This document shows, in pieces, positions 52,024 to 64,000 of a stretch of DNA of 64,000 nucleotides (its first letter is position 1; each line of letters begins with the position of its first letter). Source of the DNA: Rotaria macrura. Taxonomy: Eukaryota; Rotifera; Eurotatoria; Philodinida; Philodinidae. The position numbers and the translations under genes were made by a program. The notes under the pieces were generated by a model. It was not told the origin of the DNA, did no database searches, and saw only the letters and a list, made by a program, of their open reading frames with translations. The stretch spans positions 62,001 to 126,000 of the forward strand of contig OENT01000146.1 of NCBI GenBank assembly GCA_900239685.1, given 5' to 3'.

Positions 52024-52329
52024 GATTATAAGGTTTTGAACAAAAGGCGGGATATATGTAGATGTATGGAAGAAGACTTTCTCTATCCGACAGCATATAT
52101 ATTTTTCAGTTCTGTAGTACACTGATGATTTCAAAAATGATCGCCATATATTCACTGTAGTGTACAATAAAAAGCAGCGAATGTGGCGACATCTATTGAA
52201 ATAATCGGTGCACGCAACAAAGCTTTATAATATATGAGCCACAGGATAGTGGAAGACTCTCTCTCTTAATATAACCATATCCTGCTTTTTGGTCATTAGC
52301 TGCCATGAAACTTATAAATGCCTTTGCCG
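52024..52329. mobile_element. Palindromic MITE, intact copy (~305 bp)
   Basis: The left end (GATTATAAGGTTTTGAACAA, then GGATATATG, GAAGAAGACTTTCTCTATCC) and the right end (GAAGACTCTCTCTCTTAATA, ATATCCTGCTTTTTGGTCAT) are diverged inverted repeats meeting near 52170. No coding capacity. A second copy lies at about 61181-62236 in the CCDC17-like gene, where a 742-bp insertion splits it. Colinear homology between the two copies outlines the element. Confidence 0.75.
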
Positions 52330-54248
52330 AAATTTTACACATGATAAGTTAGACTCATCTTTAGGTGATGTTAATGTAGAATAGATGGAACAGGACGATG
52401 ATAAGCTATCGAAATGAGACTCATTAGAACAAAAGTAGAAAGAACATAGTCAGATACATTTTTAACATTCTCGAAATTTGTTCATGGAATCGAAATGAGA
52501 ACTTATCGAAAGACCTATGAGAATTTGTTTTCAAATCCCATATAAATAAATCATACATATACTAGAATTATTTAAGTACAAAAAAAACGGGTATTTACAA
52601 CTAATAGACTTTTCTAAAGAAAAGAAACTTTTGTGCAATACTGGCTCTTCAGAACAAGGGAAAAATTAACATGAAATTTTATTCTCATCGAGATATTCTT
52701 TATGCATATAGCTTCATGCGCCGTAAAATTTTCAAATAAGTACTCAGAATTCGTTCTTTGTCACATTCAAATGACGAATAATAATTTCAAATGTTTATTT
52801 AGTTGTGTCATGGTATCATTCTATTTCTCTGACAAAATATACACTCATGCAACACGATATAAGAGTTGTGTGCATTCATTCAATTTACTCTATCGACTAT
52901 ACTAGTACTTTTTTCTCTACATAAAAATTCAAATGTAAACGATTGCTTTTCAATCAACAGATATCACTAAACGATCCTATGTCCAATTCATTTTGATACA
53001 CGCTATGAACTGCTACCAACGGACTATTATATGAACAATTCGTTTCATTTCAACATGTATGGAAAATGATTTGTCCTAAAAACAAGAAACAATGAAAATT
53101 TTTCGAAATACTTTCGGTTGGATACAGTACGACACAATAGAATTAAATGTATTGTGTGTAAACGTTGTTATTTGATGAAACCATTCTACTATGAATTTTA
53201 AATTCAATAAGATATTTCGTTTGTTTGAATTCGAATCTCTTGATTAATGATTTTTTCATAGTATATGAAAGTGAATCGAACTTTTTCATTGCATACGAGT
53301 TTGATTGAAAAAATCGTGCCCTACATACACATTTGAATTTTACATGTTGATTAAAAAATAAATAAAACATGAAATGTTTCGTATGCAACGGTCGTTTGAA
53401 TATCATTTTAAAATTACCAATGTATGATGTTTTTTAACGACACACTTCTCAATTCTTATCCTTGACAATTGTCAAACTCTATTATGTTTATTAATTCGCA
53501 CAATAAAGTAATCGACATGAAACTTAAAATATAATTTTGTTATTTTTTTAATACTACACTAAAAGAAGCATCAACCATCTTCAAGTATCAAAACTTGAAT
53601 AAATTTTGTTCTACTTTTCAGCAAAAATAATTATATCACTAATAAAATCAATTGTCTTCGAGAAAACAGACTCATTCAAGTCTTTTTTTTACAAAGTATA
53701 GTCAAGATAATATTTATTGTTGTTTATACATATATAGTAGTTGTACTATCGTTTAAGACGAATGATGAATCCTGAACAAAATGAAACATGTAGAAGAATT
53801 ATCGAAAAGCATGAAGTTATGTTCTTTAGGGTTGACCATGAAACATTCATTGAATTTCTTTTACAATTGCCATGCTAGTCATGATAATTATCAAAAGGAG
53901 AGAAAGAAACAAAAGATTGATTTATTTCTTGCTGTGAAACAAAAAGAGAAAAGAAGAAAGAAATTTTTGTTAAAGAAAAAAAAAACAGAATCAAGCTCTT
54001 GAAAACAACTTATAATGTAAAGAGAAGTATTATCATAACATCAAGCTTGCATACATATTGTATGTTGACGTGAAGGTAAGTGTAGATGAATTAATAGAAA
54101 ATCTATCGAAAATAAAATAAAAAAAGAAAAAAAGAAACAGCCCTTGGTCATTGATCATAAGTTTTTGAAAATCGTATGAAAAACTTTGAAACCTTTCATT
54201 TCATTTTCAAGAAAACAAAAGGTACATGAAAGGCTTAAGCGTCATACA
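52330..54248. other. Intergenic upstream of the CCDC17-like gene
   Basis: No supported gene. The frame at 53781-54002 is Lys-rich low complexity. An acceptor (TCATTTTCAAG) near 54210 may mark a 5' untranslated intron of the next gene. Confidence 0.45.
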
Positions 54249-57200
54249 ATGGGATCCTCAACAAATAAACAATCTCATGATATATCTCATAATCAGTATG
54301 GACAAAAATTTAATAATTCATCATCATATAACTTAGATACGAATCATTCTTATTCAAATGATCCATCTCAAACAGTGCATTCAAAACAAGATATTCCTAG
54401 TAGACGAACAAATACACCATTAATTATGTCGAATCGATCAATGTACAAATGCAATCAATGTGGAATGATCTTTCCAACTAATGAAGCTTTATTCAAACAT
54501 AAAACGAGATATTGTATTGGTTCTAAAAGTTCGGAAATCAGACGAATACCTAATTATCTCGATAATGCTGCAATAAATGGTCATACTAGAGAACAATATC
54601 CAATTAATCAATTGAGATTACAAAAAACTCCTATTTATCCATCACCGATTGAAAAAGTAATATTATATTAACATATACGATTAAAAACGAATAGATGACA
54701 TTCGAGTACAACGATAAAATAAGCTTTAATATCATCGTTTCGATCTATGTGAGCACTATTATGTTTTAGTTAGTAACAGAAAAAACAATTCAAACATTTG
54801 AGATGAAAACAAACAAATACAACTATTCGTTTATGTATTCTTAATAGCAATAAACATAGTACGCCTAGTTTTAAATAAGAAAACAATAAATTTGACGCAT
54901 TTCATAGATGATTTTCATTTGGAATTTCAATAGAAGAAGAAATCAACATTGATCTATATAGATATATATATTGAGCAAGTTTTCAAAACTAGTAGTGATT
55001 AGAAATACTGAACTACAGATGTCATCAGTAAAAGGTAATTGGGTAACTTTTCAGGAGACAACTGATTGTTTTAGTTAAATTATTGTCTCTTGTTTAGAAA
55101 TTCGAAAATTTTTATTACACTTGATTTTGAAGTCTTGCCTCGTACATATCAATTTAATACCATCGGTAAATATCGTTGAGATTAATTCTCATACTCTTAC
55201 TAGATAAAAGGTTTTAATTATTTTGTCAACAGAGCACATATATATATATATATATATATATATTAAATACTTGAGTAGTACTAACACTTTCCATTGATAA
55301 GAGTATTAATTTATCTTATCATAATGAAATAAAATATTGTGAATAAATTTCGAATACTGAGATAAAAAAATTTGCACCTATTTCATCATAAACATTTTTT
55401 TGTATGGACAAATTTAACTGTAGTTTTATTACGAACTTTAAATGTTTGTTTAAAATTTAAGAAACTTTACAAAATCAAGTTAAATTGGATTGAAGTGTCA
55501 ATAGGTGAATGATGTAACATGAAAATATTCAAGCTACTATTAGTATGTTCACGGTGTAGTAAACTAAAGTTCTAACCCGGTAGTGTATAACACTTGTTAG
55601 ATAGATTGTGTTTGAATTGTTTTATTTTTCATCAATAAAACACTTGTTCGAGACTAATTCGTCGTGTTGTGGAATATTTATTAGAATGTTTTACGTTATC
55701 AATATTCATTGTAAGACATTTTTATTAAATCCATTCTCATTACGAGCATTGAAGGATTAGTAGATCTGCATCGAATAAAGACATGGAAGTTTTCCGAGTA
55801 ATGTAATTTCAATATATAAGTAAAAATAATAAAGTTCTTGTTTTTTTATGAATCATTCGTAAATCTAAGAATAAGATACAGATTCAGTAGTACTACCATG
55901 TTTTCTTTTACATACAGAGTCAAAAAAACTTTTTAAGTTGAAAACAAAATAATAAAAATAAGTATTACTAGGTCATTGTGATGATGATTAAAATGCAAAT
56001 GTAGCCTAACCAAGAGGTTATTTCGACTTTCATAAGGTCAGAAAGAGAAGTGCCGAATGACTCATGCTAGTCTACTACTGGTTAGTGCACCCTGATCATA
56101 CATATTTGTATTGATTAGGAAAAGATTGTACGAATTGAATTTCTTTAGTAGGGTTTTTTGACTTTTTATTGTTATGATGAAATTCTCTAATGAAAATTGT
56201 TATTCTATTGAACATGTTGTTCTTCTTATAGAAACGAGAGGAACTATTTGAATGGAAAAATAAACGATCTATTCTTCAAACAGTGCAAGATATGGAAGAC
56301 AGAATTCTACTTGATTCACAAAAAACTCAAAAATTGACAAATGATCTTAAAAAGCGAACCCTCGATTATAATGAAATTTTAAAAGAAGTAAGAATGTTAT
56401 TGAGATTATGTTTTTATATCGATACTGAACATGGTTGACAGTAAACAAACATAAACTTCTTCATGTTTTTTGTTTTCGTAAAAAGTACGAACAATTGCAA
56501 GGACAAGAACATGATCTTCTTAGACAAATGTTGAACTTACATGGAGAAGCAAAATTATATGTAAGTTTAGCTGTTTGTTTTTCTTTATCGTTTGACTTGT
56601 CTTCGATTGTATCTTTTAGATGAGTCAATCACAAGATTTAACTGAATATGAAAGAAAACAGTTAGAAGTTTTACAACGACAAACGACTCGTCTTCAGCAA
56701 GAGCGTCAAAGTAAATTTAATCTCTCACCACTGTAATATTCTTACATTTCGAAATGTTGACATTACTTCGACTTACATTTGAAAAGAACTTCTATTGAAG
56801 TTATATCCTACGAGTTGCATGAAATAAGAACTGTAATAATTTAAATGTACATTGAGAAAATAACACGTAAAATCGTCAGAATATTTCACGACATGTTTTC
56901 CCAGAGAAGTCAAGATTCTTTAAAATAATTTGACATTTATATACAATGTATATATGATCAACAATCGATGTATTTTGGAAAAAGATGTTAAAAATCACTA
57001 TAACAACAATTTGAGATATTCTTATGATTCTTACAATTACACAATCGAATTGCCACTATAGAGCATAGGTTGAAGCTCAAACTTTTTCCGGGATGGATGA
57101 GCTTAGTGAGTAACGTTTGCGATAAAATTTTCAGCCTCATAAACCTTACTAAACTAGACGTATGGCATGTTTTATAGCTTCCACGAGAATTGTTACAACT

Positions 57201-60200
57201 TCCTGACTATGAGAGCTATTGAGGTCGGATCAGTTTTATATTAAAGCTAGCCTCCATACGCAACTTTTCGTCGGACAGAATTTTGAAATTACCTTCTGTT
57301 CATTTTTTATAAGCATTTCACTCCGTATGACTGCCAAATTAGGTATAAAACACGCACTAAATCGGACTTTTCTCAGTCCAGAAATCAAATACCAAAACTC
57401 TGGTGGTCGTAAAGTTTGCTCTAATTGAGACCTTTAAAATGAAAGAAAAAACATTGTGGAAAACTAGAGCCGAATGGTAGTTATAGCAATATTTCTGCTT
57501 CAAAACAATGTTTTGAGAAAGGCGCTAAAGAAATTTTTGAAGGGAATTTTTCCTTAAAACGTTTAAAAACTACTTTTTAAATGAAATATTTCTAACATAT
57601 TGCATTAGAATTCATTTTTGCGATGTCTATCAATTCATATTTTGTAGGTTTGAAGAAAACACCCCTAAATCAACCACGAAAAATTTCATCAAAAATGCGA
57701 AAATATGATACTAGGGGCGAGTGTATTTCTTCCGTAAGTCTGTCAAAGCTTAAGCATTTTTCAAAAACATATATGTATTCTAAAAGCGGAGATCACGGGG
57801 CATCTGTCTGTAATAAAAACTCAAGTCCGGTTTTGTTTTAGAAAAATCGGATTTTCTGAGGGGGTGGGGGGGATGGCTTAAGTCTGTTATCACAAAAGTT
57901 TAGATTGTCTACAAAATAACGAGAATAAGGATCTCCCTTTCCCACTGCAAACAAATCTTCGCTTACACACATCTATTTGAATTTGACTAGCTTGAAATAA
58001 TATTTGATTTGGATTGTCTTTTTCTTGGTTTCTCTATATATCCGAACCAGCGTGACTATTGTGACGACTTTTCTTAACATATGCTTCAATATTAATTAAT
58101 TTTCAGACAAGAACAATGTTTTATAGAAAAGATGATGTTATCTATTTTATTTTATCTAGTGATTCAGAGTAAACTTGAAGTATTGATTGCCCGTGAAAAA
58201 GATTCGTCAACGATAATCAATTATAAACCATACGAATTGTTAAGCAAAATGAAAGAACAACAAGATCGTAATGAAAAAGCTTTAATGTATTTACGAAGAC
58301 GTCTCATGCATCCGAAAAGGTATATATAAGTATTATAATTTGAAACATGAAAATTTCAATATTATTAAATCATAATAGTTCTCTATTACCATCAAGTGAT
58401 AATTCATCATTACCTTATTTGAATACTGATCGAGATAACGCAAGTGTAGACATAAGGTAACTATTGAAAATGAATGATTCTTCAATTCATAACATATTTT
58501 ATGTTATGAAAGAGAATTGCGTGATGCATATATTCGATCGGGTGGTGATGATCCTTATATTCTTGCAAATTATGTTGATATTGAAAATAAATTACGTTAT
58601 TATGAAACTTATCCATGGACAAAAGGACTTCCCGAGCCATTAAAACGTTATCAATGTATTCAATTATTTTCTTTTTTTTTTAACGACATAATTGATTATT
58701 CTGTTTTAGTAAATAATTCAACTGAGTCATTACCACAAATTGATACTCTGCCACTCATTGAACATGAAAAGTTGCATCTACAGAGAGAACTCAATGAAAT
58801 GCAACATAAATTTCAGACACTTGATTCACGTAATTTATTGCTAACTTCTTTTATTTCTATAATTCAATTTTTTTATTTATTTATTTGTCAGGTACAAGAC
58901 AATTAGAAGCAGCTTTAAGAAAAAGTGGAGTATTTCGTCCTACATTAGTGAATAACGATCAGCACTATTCATCATCAATGGTTAATAGTTATCCGCCTGC
59001 GAATTCATTTAATGATACATCTACTCGACTATTTAATAAAAACTCAGATAATAAGTTAGTTGATCAACATCAACCTTATTATCAAACATCATTACCTCAT
59101 ATTGACAGAGGCATGCAAGCCCGTGGTATAGAACCAATAAAACCTGCTCATTCAAGTATGAATAAACTACTTGATCCATTATTACCGCAACCCTATGATC
59201 CTAATGGTGGATTCGTTATATATTTTGACTTCATTATAAATTTTCCTTTAAATATCGAGAAATGTCGACTTATAACATGTCTTCATCATTCACAATCAGG
59301 ACTTGGTCAGCCATCAACACTGGAACCAGTCAAATGTGAATCATATTTTGATGAAAGAAGTGGTCAACGAGTCGGTCTTGTAATGCTTGCTACAAAGCAA
59401 CCTGTGCCAAGGTTTTCTTAATAAAATAATCATTGTTTTCCAGTGACTTTTGTTTATTGATGCTTTTCCATGCCTAGATGTCCAGCACAACAAGCATTAT
59501 CAGTTGTTATTGAAGTGTTAACAGCAACAAATGATGAGAGAATTGAAGTATTGCGTACAAATGCTTGGACACGATTGCCATTATTTGATCAGAAAAATCG
59601 TTTACAAAGCGGTCGATGGAAAGTGCGATTGACAGCTTTGCCTATTCAACAAAATGAAGGCTACGTTGACATTAGTAGATTGCCAACAGTAAGTGAATTG
59701 GTATTTATTAATAATACTGCACAATAATATTCAATGCTCTTGCCTAAAAATAATTCATATCATATAAATAAGTTTCAGATAAGTAATAGATCATAGATCT
59801 CTACCAGTTCTTCTTTGATCAGAAAATTCATAGAAAGACGTTCATCAGACTATACGAATTCAGTTTAGTTCTCAAGAAAGCACCCTAGATTTTTGCAATC
59901 AATCATGGACATAGAATTGCATCTATTGGTAAAATAACGGATTATTACTAGAATAGATGCATGTACGTAGCATGAATTTTTACATGATTCAGTGTTAAAT
60001 CTAAAGCCTAGTTCTATACATTGTCATGCGATCCAAATCCTTCGTATAAAACTCTTCTGATATTTTTTATTATGTATTTTAGGGCGGAATGTATTTGTAA
60101 AATAGTTTCTCATCCAATAATATCTATCACAAGAATGTTAGTGTCATTTCGTAGTTTTTTAAAGATCATTACCGTACAGTAAATGATGATGAATCGAATA

Positions 60201-62737
60201 AAAATGCTTGCAGTGGAAGCTAAGATAAGAAAATGTTAAGTCATTAATCTAGTACAATATGAAGGAACGAAGAGCAACATGTTGCATAGGATATTTAAAC
60301 AGGCATAACATGTCAAGATCATCTAAAACTATTAATACTCATGGAATACTAAGTAGACCAATAATCTTAACGTATAGAAATTTACATATTCACTAAAAAT
60401 TAGAGAAAATTTCAGTTGATTAGAATCTAATTGTAGAGGACAGTCCATCTTTTAGAAAATCTTAAGAATTATTTTATCATCTAGTGTTTGAATATAGCAA
60501 AAACAAAAGAAAAAGAATCGGTCTATTTCTCTTTAAATAATTTGAGATGTATTCAAATAGATTTACTCGTTACGACAACTAATAGTTATCTTAATAGAAG
60601 AATTGAATTAATAATCTAAGAAAATGTTTTCTTCTTCTTGAGTTTAATTTTTGAAATAATTAATTGAACAAGAAAAGACCTCTTTCTAATACTTTATATT
60701 TCGATGAGATATTTCATCGGATGAGATTTAAACAATTACGAGTATATACTCGTATTCGAGCGTAATTTGTCTCATACTATAGTGTGAGATTAATGTCTTA
60801 AGACATTTTTTTCTTAGAAACAGAGACTTAAGATTGAATCTGTTTTTTAAGTCTAGAAATTCTTTCGAGATTATGCAAATTCTATCGAACTTCGATGGAG
60901 TACTAAGCAGTCTTACCAAGTTTGTATATTAGAGCTTCTCTTAGGTGTTGTAGTATATCGTGAAGTTCTGTGAAGTCATTGAAATTGTATAAAGTCTTCT
61001 TGAATCTCTTGAAAATTTCAAGTATCTAAACTTGAAGACTATTCGTTGATGCTTTAACTCAATATATCCTCATGATATTAAAATAAATCTAATTTGAAAG
61101 TTCAGTTCCATGAATCTTTTTGTAACATTAAAGTCAATCGAGATGTGTCATCAGTGTGGTCATATCCGAGAAGAGTCAGTTCAAAGGCAATTACAAGTGT
61201 TATGCCAGCTTTTGACCAAAAAGCAGGATATGCTTATATTAAGAGAGAAAGACTTCCTCTATCCGGTGGCACATATATTATAAAGTTCTGTTGTGCACCG
61301 ATGATTTCAATAGAAGGCGCCACATGTTCTGCCTCTTATATACACTACAGTGAATATATGGCGATAATTTTCGAATTCATCAGTGCACAACAGAACTGCA
61401 AAACAGGGGCCGCGTCATAGGGGGGATGACGGGGTCAACACCCCCCCCCCGCTACTCAGTTGACCTGGACTTTCTCCGATTTTGAAAATTTTCATGGATC
61501 ATTTTTAAGTTGGGTTAATTTATTTTACAAAGAAGTTCAGTACGGTTTTGGAGAAATCTGATGGATAATTATTTCCGATTTTAGAGAACTACTATATAAT
61601 TTATTTTCAATGTCGGAGAAAGCCAAGCACGAAACAGCAGAATTTTTTGATTTAAAATTTTAAAAATTAAAAAATTAGTGAATCGATGAAAACAATAAAA
61701 TTTTGTATTCTTGTTCTTCAAAATATCAATCTATGGTGAAACGTCTTAAATGGAATTTTCTTGATATCAGAAATGAGCTGTTTTCCTCTTTCAGAAAGCT
61801 ATCCCAGGTCAATCAAATCGGCCGCCGTTACAGTATCGTAAACGGTCGTTTTTACATCCTATACCACGGTTAAACGACCGTTTTATGCCGTATTATGGCG
61901 TTTTAACAAGGTCAGTATTACGGACGTACACGGACACCGTATATACGCCGTAAAACCCTCGTAAAGACAGCGTAATACTATCGTATTCTATAGAACATAC
62001 GGTCGTATTACTGACCTTGTTAAAACGGGATAATACGACGCCGTAATGGACCGTGTTTTCATCGTATACGACCGTTTACGGATCGTTCTGTTTGACCTGG
62101 GTATCTGATACTTTTCTCCGATTTTAGGATTGAACCCTCCCCCTGATGAAAAATATATATGCTGCTGGATAGAGAAAGTCTTCTTCCATACATCGACATA
62201 TATCCTGCCTTTTGGTCAAAACCTTATAATCGCCTTTTAATCATATATTCTCTTGAAGTTCTGACATAATTCATAATTTTCAATAGAAATTCTATGGACC
62301 CTGCTAAACATTTCTGTAATCTTATGAAATGTTCAACCCCTGAATTTTAGTACTTGTGGAGATTATTTAAAGCATTTTCAATTTGTTGATTGCCTTGGTC
62401 TCTCCTCAATAAAGGGTTACAGTTTATTTTGATATGAAATTCTATGAAACAAAAACAAATTCAATTGTATGCAATCTAATGAATGAATAAATAATTATGT
62501 TCGATGCGTATCAAAATTGTGTTTTAGTTTGGTCGTGCTGAATTATACTATCGGCTAGTCAATGCCGCCAACATAGCCAGCCAATCAAATGCACTCTTAT
62601 CGCCAAACCATCGTGATCAATACTCGTATCCTCCACAAGTAAGTTAAATCGATTTATACAAATGAAAATTGTTTTTCAAACGTGCATGTCAATATCGTTT
62701 CATCACTATTTAGTTTCACGATCGACTGCCTATATAA
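54249..62737 (+). CDS. CCDC17: CCDC17-like coiled-coil protein, 698 aa, twelve exons
   Basis: Exons 54249-54656, 56232-56387, 56486-56560, 56620-56710, 58160-58319, 58379-58456, 58513-58655, 58710-58829, 58892-59411, 59478-59688, 62528-62638 and 62714-62737 join in frame to TAA. The start is the first ATG with good context (ACAATGGGA); the frame is open upstream to an acceptor near 54210. A C2H2 finger, CNQCGMIFPTNEALFKHKTR ending RYCIG, opens the protein and is typical of CCDC17. A coiled coil follows (KREELFEWKNKRSIL, KYEQLQGQEHDLLRQML, YERKQLEVLQRQTTRLQQER). Then come the RDAYIRSGGDDPYILANYVD block and a C-terminal C2-like region, PYDPNGGFVIYFDFIINFPL with RCPAQQALSVVIEVLTATND. The protein ends RAELYYRLVNAANIASQ... 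FHDRLPI. Human CCDC17 is little studied, with expression in ciliated tissues. Introns 56711-58159 and 59689-62527 carry repeats. Confidence 0.82.
54657..56231 (+). other. Intron of the CCDC17-like gene
   Basis: A long TA repeat lies at about 55237-55263. No exon or recognised repeat otherwise. Confidence 0.6.
57055..57885. repeat. Dispersed repeat ending in G-tract near CTTAA, inside an intron
   Basis: The block is richer in G and C than its flanks. It ends GAGGGGGTGGGGGGGATGGCTTAAG at about 57859-57883, resembling the right end of the repeat at 5526-6056. Two short open frames (57219-57428, 57623-57841) show no recognised domain. The left boundary is approximate, taken from the composition change. 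Confidence 0.5.
59689..61180 (+). other. Intron of the CCDC17-like gene, left part
   Basis: AT-rich intron with no exon seen. The fragments GATGAGATATTTCATCGGATGAG and later short palindromes near 60700-60900 are the only structure. Confidence 0.55.
61404..62145. mobile_element. hAT-like non-autonomous insertion (742 bp) inside the MITE
   Basis: It starts CAGGGGCCGCG and ends CCCCCTG, so CAGGGG forms the inverted terminus. The 8 bases before it (CTGCAAAA) and after it (ATGAAAAA) each differ by one or two bases from CTGAAAAA at the matching place of the intact MITE copy, as expected of an aged 8-bp target duplication. CAGGG termini and 8-bp duplications are hallmarks of hAT elements. No transposase. 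It contains a further element at 61803-62101. Confidence 0.65.
61803..62101. mobile_element. 299-bp foldback MITE with CCCAGGTCAA termini and TAT target duplication
   Basis: It starts CCCAGGTCAATC and ends TTTGACCTGGG, and both sides are flanked by TAT (61800-61802, 62102-62104). The whole element is an imperfect palindrome built from many short CGTATTACGG/TAAACGGTCG-like words, including GTTTTAACAAGGTCAGTA near 61900 paired with TACTGACCTTGTTAAAAC near 62015. It is far richer in CpG than the flanks and has no open frame. Confidence 0.85.
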
Positions 62738-63720
62738 TATTGAACAGGTATTAGTCATCATTTTTTCTTGAATCCTTATTTATTCTTTTTTTTTTGTCTT
62801 TTGTCAATTATTGATTATGAATTATTTATTTGTTGTTTCAGAATTTATCTTTCATATTTTTACCATTATTTCTTTTCCTTCTTTTTTTTTTGTAAATGAA
62901 AAAAAAAATATTATTTTTGTTCATAGACTATTATATTTGGGTTTGTTTCTTTGAATGATGATAATGCAAATGAACATATATAGTAAAGCAAAGACACAGC
63001 GAAAAAAAAAAAGAAAACCAATTAAGCAGAATAGTAGCATTAACGATTGAAATAGGACGACAATTAAGAGGAACAAAGAAAAAACGAGATTAATTGCAAT
63101 GAAAAGAAATGAAAGAGGAAGGAAGAAATCTCGTTTTTTAATATTAATATAAGATGACTTATTCTTCGATAAAATATGTGTTTAACACATTTTACATATG
63201 GTCGTCATTGCATCCAATCCATTATGCTCGTATTGTATAAAGCACAAAAAGACGCGAAATAAAAAGTTTAATCAAGCGCACAAAAAACATAAATCGAAGC
63301 TGACCGACGACAAAAAAAAAAGAAAGTATAAAGAATAAAATGTCAGCCAATTATAATAGTAGTTCGTCTTTCAGTAAATATAATTTTCATCAAAGACTAA
63401 ACATAGTTTAGAGTTAGAAAAGACAAGAAACTAATATTTACTGTGCACATTTCATTTATGCTTACTTAAACAACGGCGTTTACCTAAAATAGAGAAGTAA
63501 AAAAGAATATTAGTTTAGGAAATGAATACTTTCGCTAGCTATATATATATATATATATGTATAAATATGTAAGCACGATTATATACGACAAGCAAGCATT
63601 AAATATTAATGAATTAAACGCAATAGGAAAATTATTATTTATACTGAGACGCAAAAGAAAGAATGACATTAGAATAGCAGCGACAGAGATACAGATATAT
63701 ATATTTTACCACTTTGAAAT
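62738..63720. other. Convergent 3' regions; TA repeat
   Basis: A candidate AATAAA for the CCDC17-like gene lies at 63258. T-rich and A-rich runs and a TA repeat (63540-63558) fill the rest. No gene supported. Confidence 0.5.
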
Positions 63721-64000
63721 CTAATGTTGATGACTAGTTGTTGTTGTTGTTGTTGTTGGATCCCCACAAAAACAATCATCCGAATGATGAGAAGAAGTAG
63801 AATGTGGAGAAACCGATGTGATAGGAGAAGAAGTCATTTCTTCTTTTATTAATGATGATCGAGGAGGTGCTTGACTACCTCCTAGCGAACCGGGATGCGA
63901 ATGAGTTTTTTTCTTAGAAGTTCCGCTAGCTAATTCAGCAGGAAAAAGTGATGGTGTGGATGAAACTGATGAGGATTGTTTTTTTCTTTTCGTAGGATTT
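63721..64000 (-). CDS. Last coding exon of an unrecognised minus-strand gene, cut by the window
   Basis: An open minus-strand frame of 92 codons plus stop (TAG, plus-strand CTA at 63721) runs to the window edge. It begins NPTKRKKQSSSVSSTPSLFP and includes KKKTHSHPGSLGGSQAPPRS and HHSDDCFCGDP. It ends in a Thr run, encoded by a TTG repeat on the plus strand, and SHQH. The composition is Ser/Thr/Pro/His-rich, likely disordered, with basic patches that could be nuclear localisation signals. Biased composition and a long open frame in AT-rich DNA support coding. No family can be named. Confidence 0.55.
   Translation of the reverse strand, partial: NPTKRKKQSSSVSSTPSLFPAELASGTSKKKTHSHPGSLGGSQAPPRSSLIKEEMTSSPITSVSPHSTSSHHSDDCFCGDPTTTTTTTSHQH

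Larger units (their letters stand above)
61181..62236. mobile_element. Palindromic MITE, second copy, split by an insertion
   Basis: Left part 61181-61403 and right part 62146-62236 align colinearly with the intact copy at 52024-52329. Shared marks are TGACCAAAAAGCAGGATATG, ATTTCAATAGA, CACTACAGTGAATATATGGC and GGATAGAGAAAGTCTTCTTC. The break falls within the CTGAAAAA of the intact copy. Confidence 0.75.

Noticed and set aside
53781..54002. Lys-rich open frame upstream of the CCDC17-like gene
   Set aside because: Lysine-rich low complexity from A-rich DNA, not joined to the zinc-finger exon by a clear donor.
61094..61420. 108-codon open frame at the left edge of the nested transposons
   Set aside because: It lies largely inside the MITE arm, and the matching copy at 52 kb does not keep the frame open.

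Overview
This is an AT-rich (by eye about 70% A+T) animal nuclear contig. Genes are split by GT-AG introns, many only 42-60 bp, with TTTTTAG/TTTCAG acceptors and AATAAA polyadenylation signals. Gene content (an EB1 protein, a tubby-like protein, a PPP1R37-like LRR protein, a nuclear receptor ligand-binding domain, a CCDC17-like ciliary protein, a multi-CUB secreted protein) is metazoan. The compact introns and low GC fit a bdelloid rotifer such as Rotaria, but that is an inference from style, not from a diagnostic marker. Three blocks are undetermined: N runs at 5487-5525 and 43321-43350, and one N at 35471.

Layout. 764-4643 (+): 3' two thirds of a PPP1R37-like gene. 5487-6056: a repeat beside an assembly gap. 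6584-9169 (+): possible exons of an unrecognised gene. 10276-12825 (-): a nuclear receptor ligand-binding protein whose DNA-binding domain I could not find. 12.9-22.7 kb: about 10 kb with no supported gene, holding microsatellites and a 1.4 kb foldback element. 22767-24550 (+): a five-exon gene of unknown family. 25153-27781 (+): a tubby-like gene. 27.9-32.2 kb: no supported gene. 32195-34588 (+): an EB1 gene with a duplicated, phase-matched internal exon and two alternative last exons. 35533-37286 (-): a single-pass membrane protein. 41511-48685 (-): a multi-CUB secreted protein that includes a 22-nt microexon. 52.0-52.3 kb: a palindromic MITE. 54249-62737 (+): a CCDC17-like gene whose 2.8 kb last large intron carries a three-layer transposon nest. 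63721-64000 (-): the last coding exon of another gene.

The genes do not form a pathway. The EB1, tubby-like and CCDC17-like products all belong to microtubule or cilium biology, but I regard their proximity as coincidence. Exon chains were checked by hand: coding lengths close in frame for the PPP1R37-like part (462 aa), the receptor (752 aa from its first Met), the unknown gene (507 aa), the tubby-like gene (389 aa), EB1 (301-323 aa by isoform) and the CCDC17-like gene (698 aa). No homology search was run; family names rest on recognised sequence patterns.

The most interesting items are the EB1 gene (a splice architecture in which including both, or neither, of two exons breaks the frame, plus two different C-terminal tails), the nested transposons with a paralogous empty site 9 kb away, and a family of repeats ending in long G/C tracts next to TTAA that coincide with assembly gaps.
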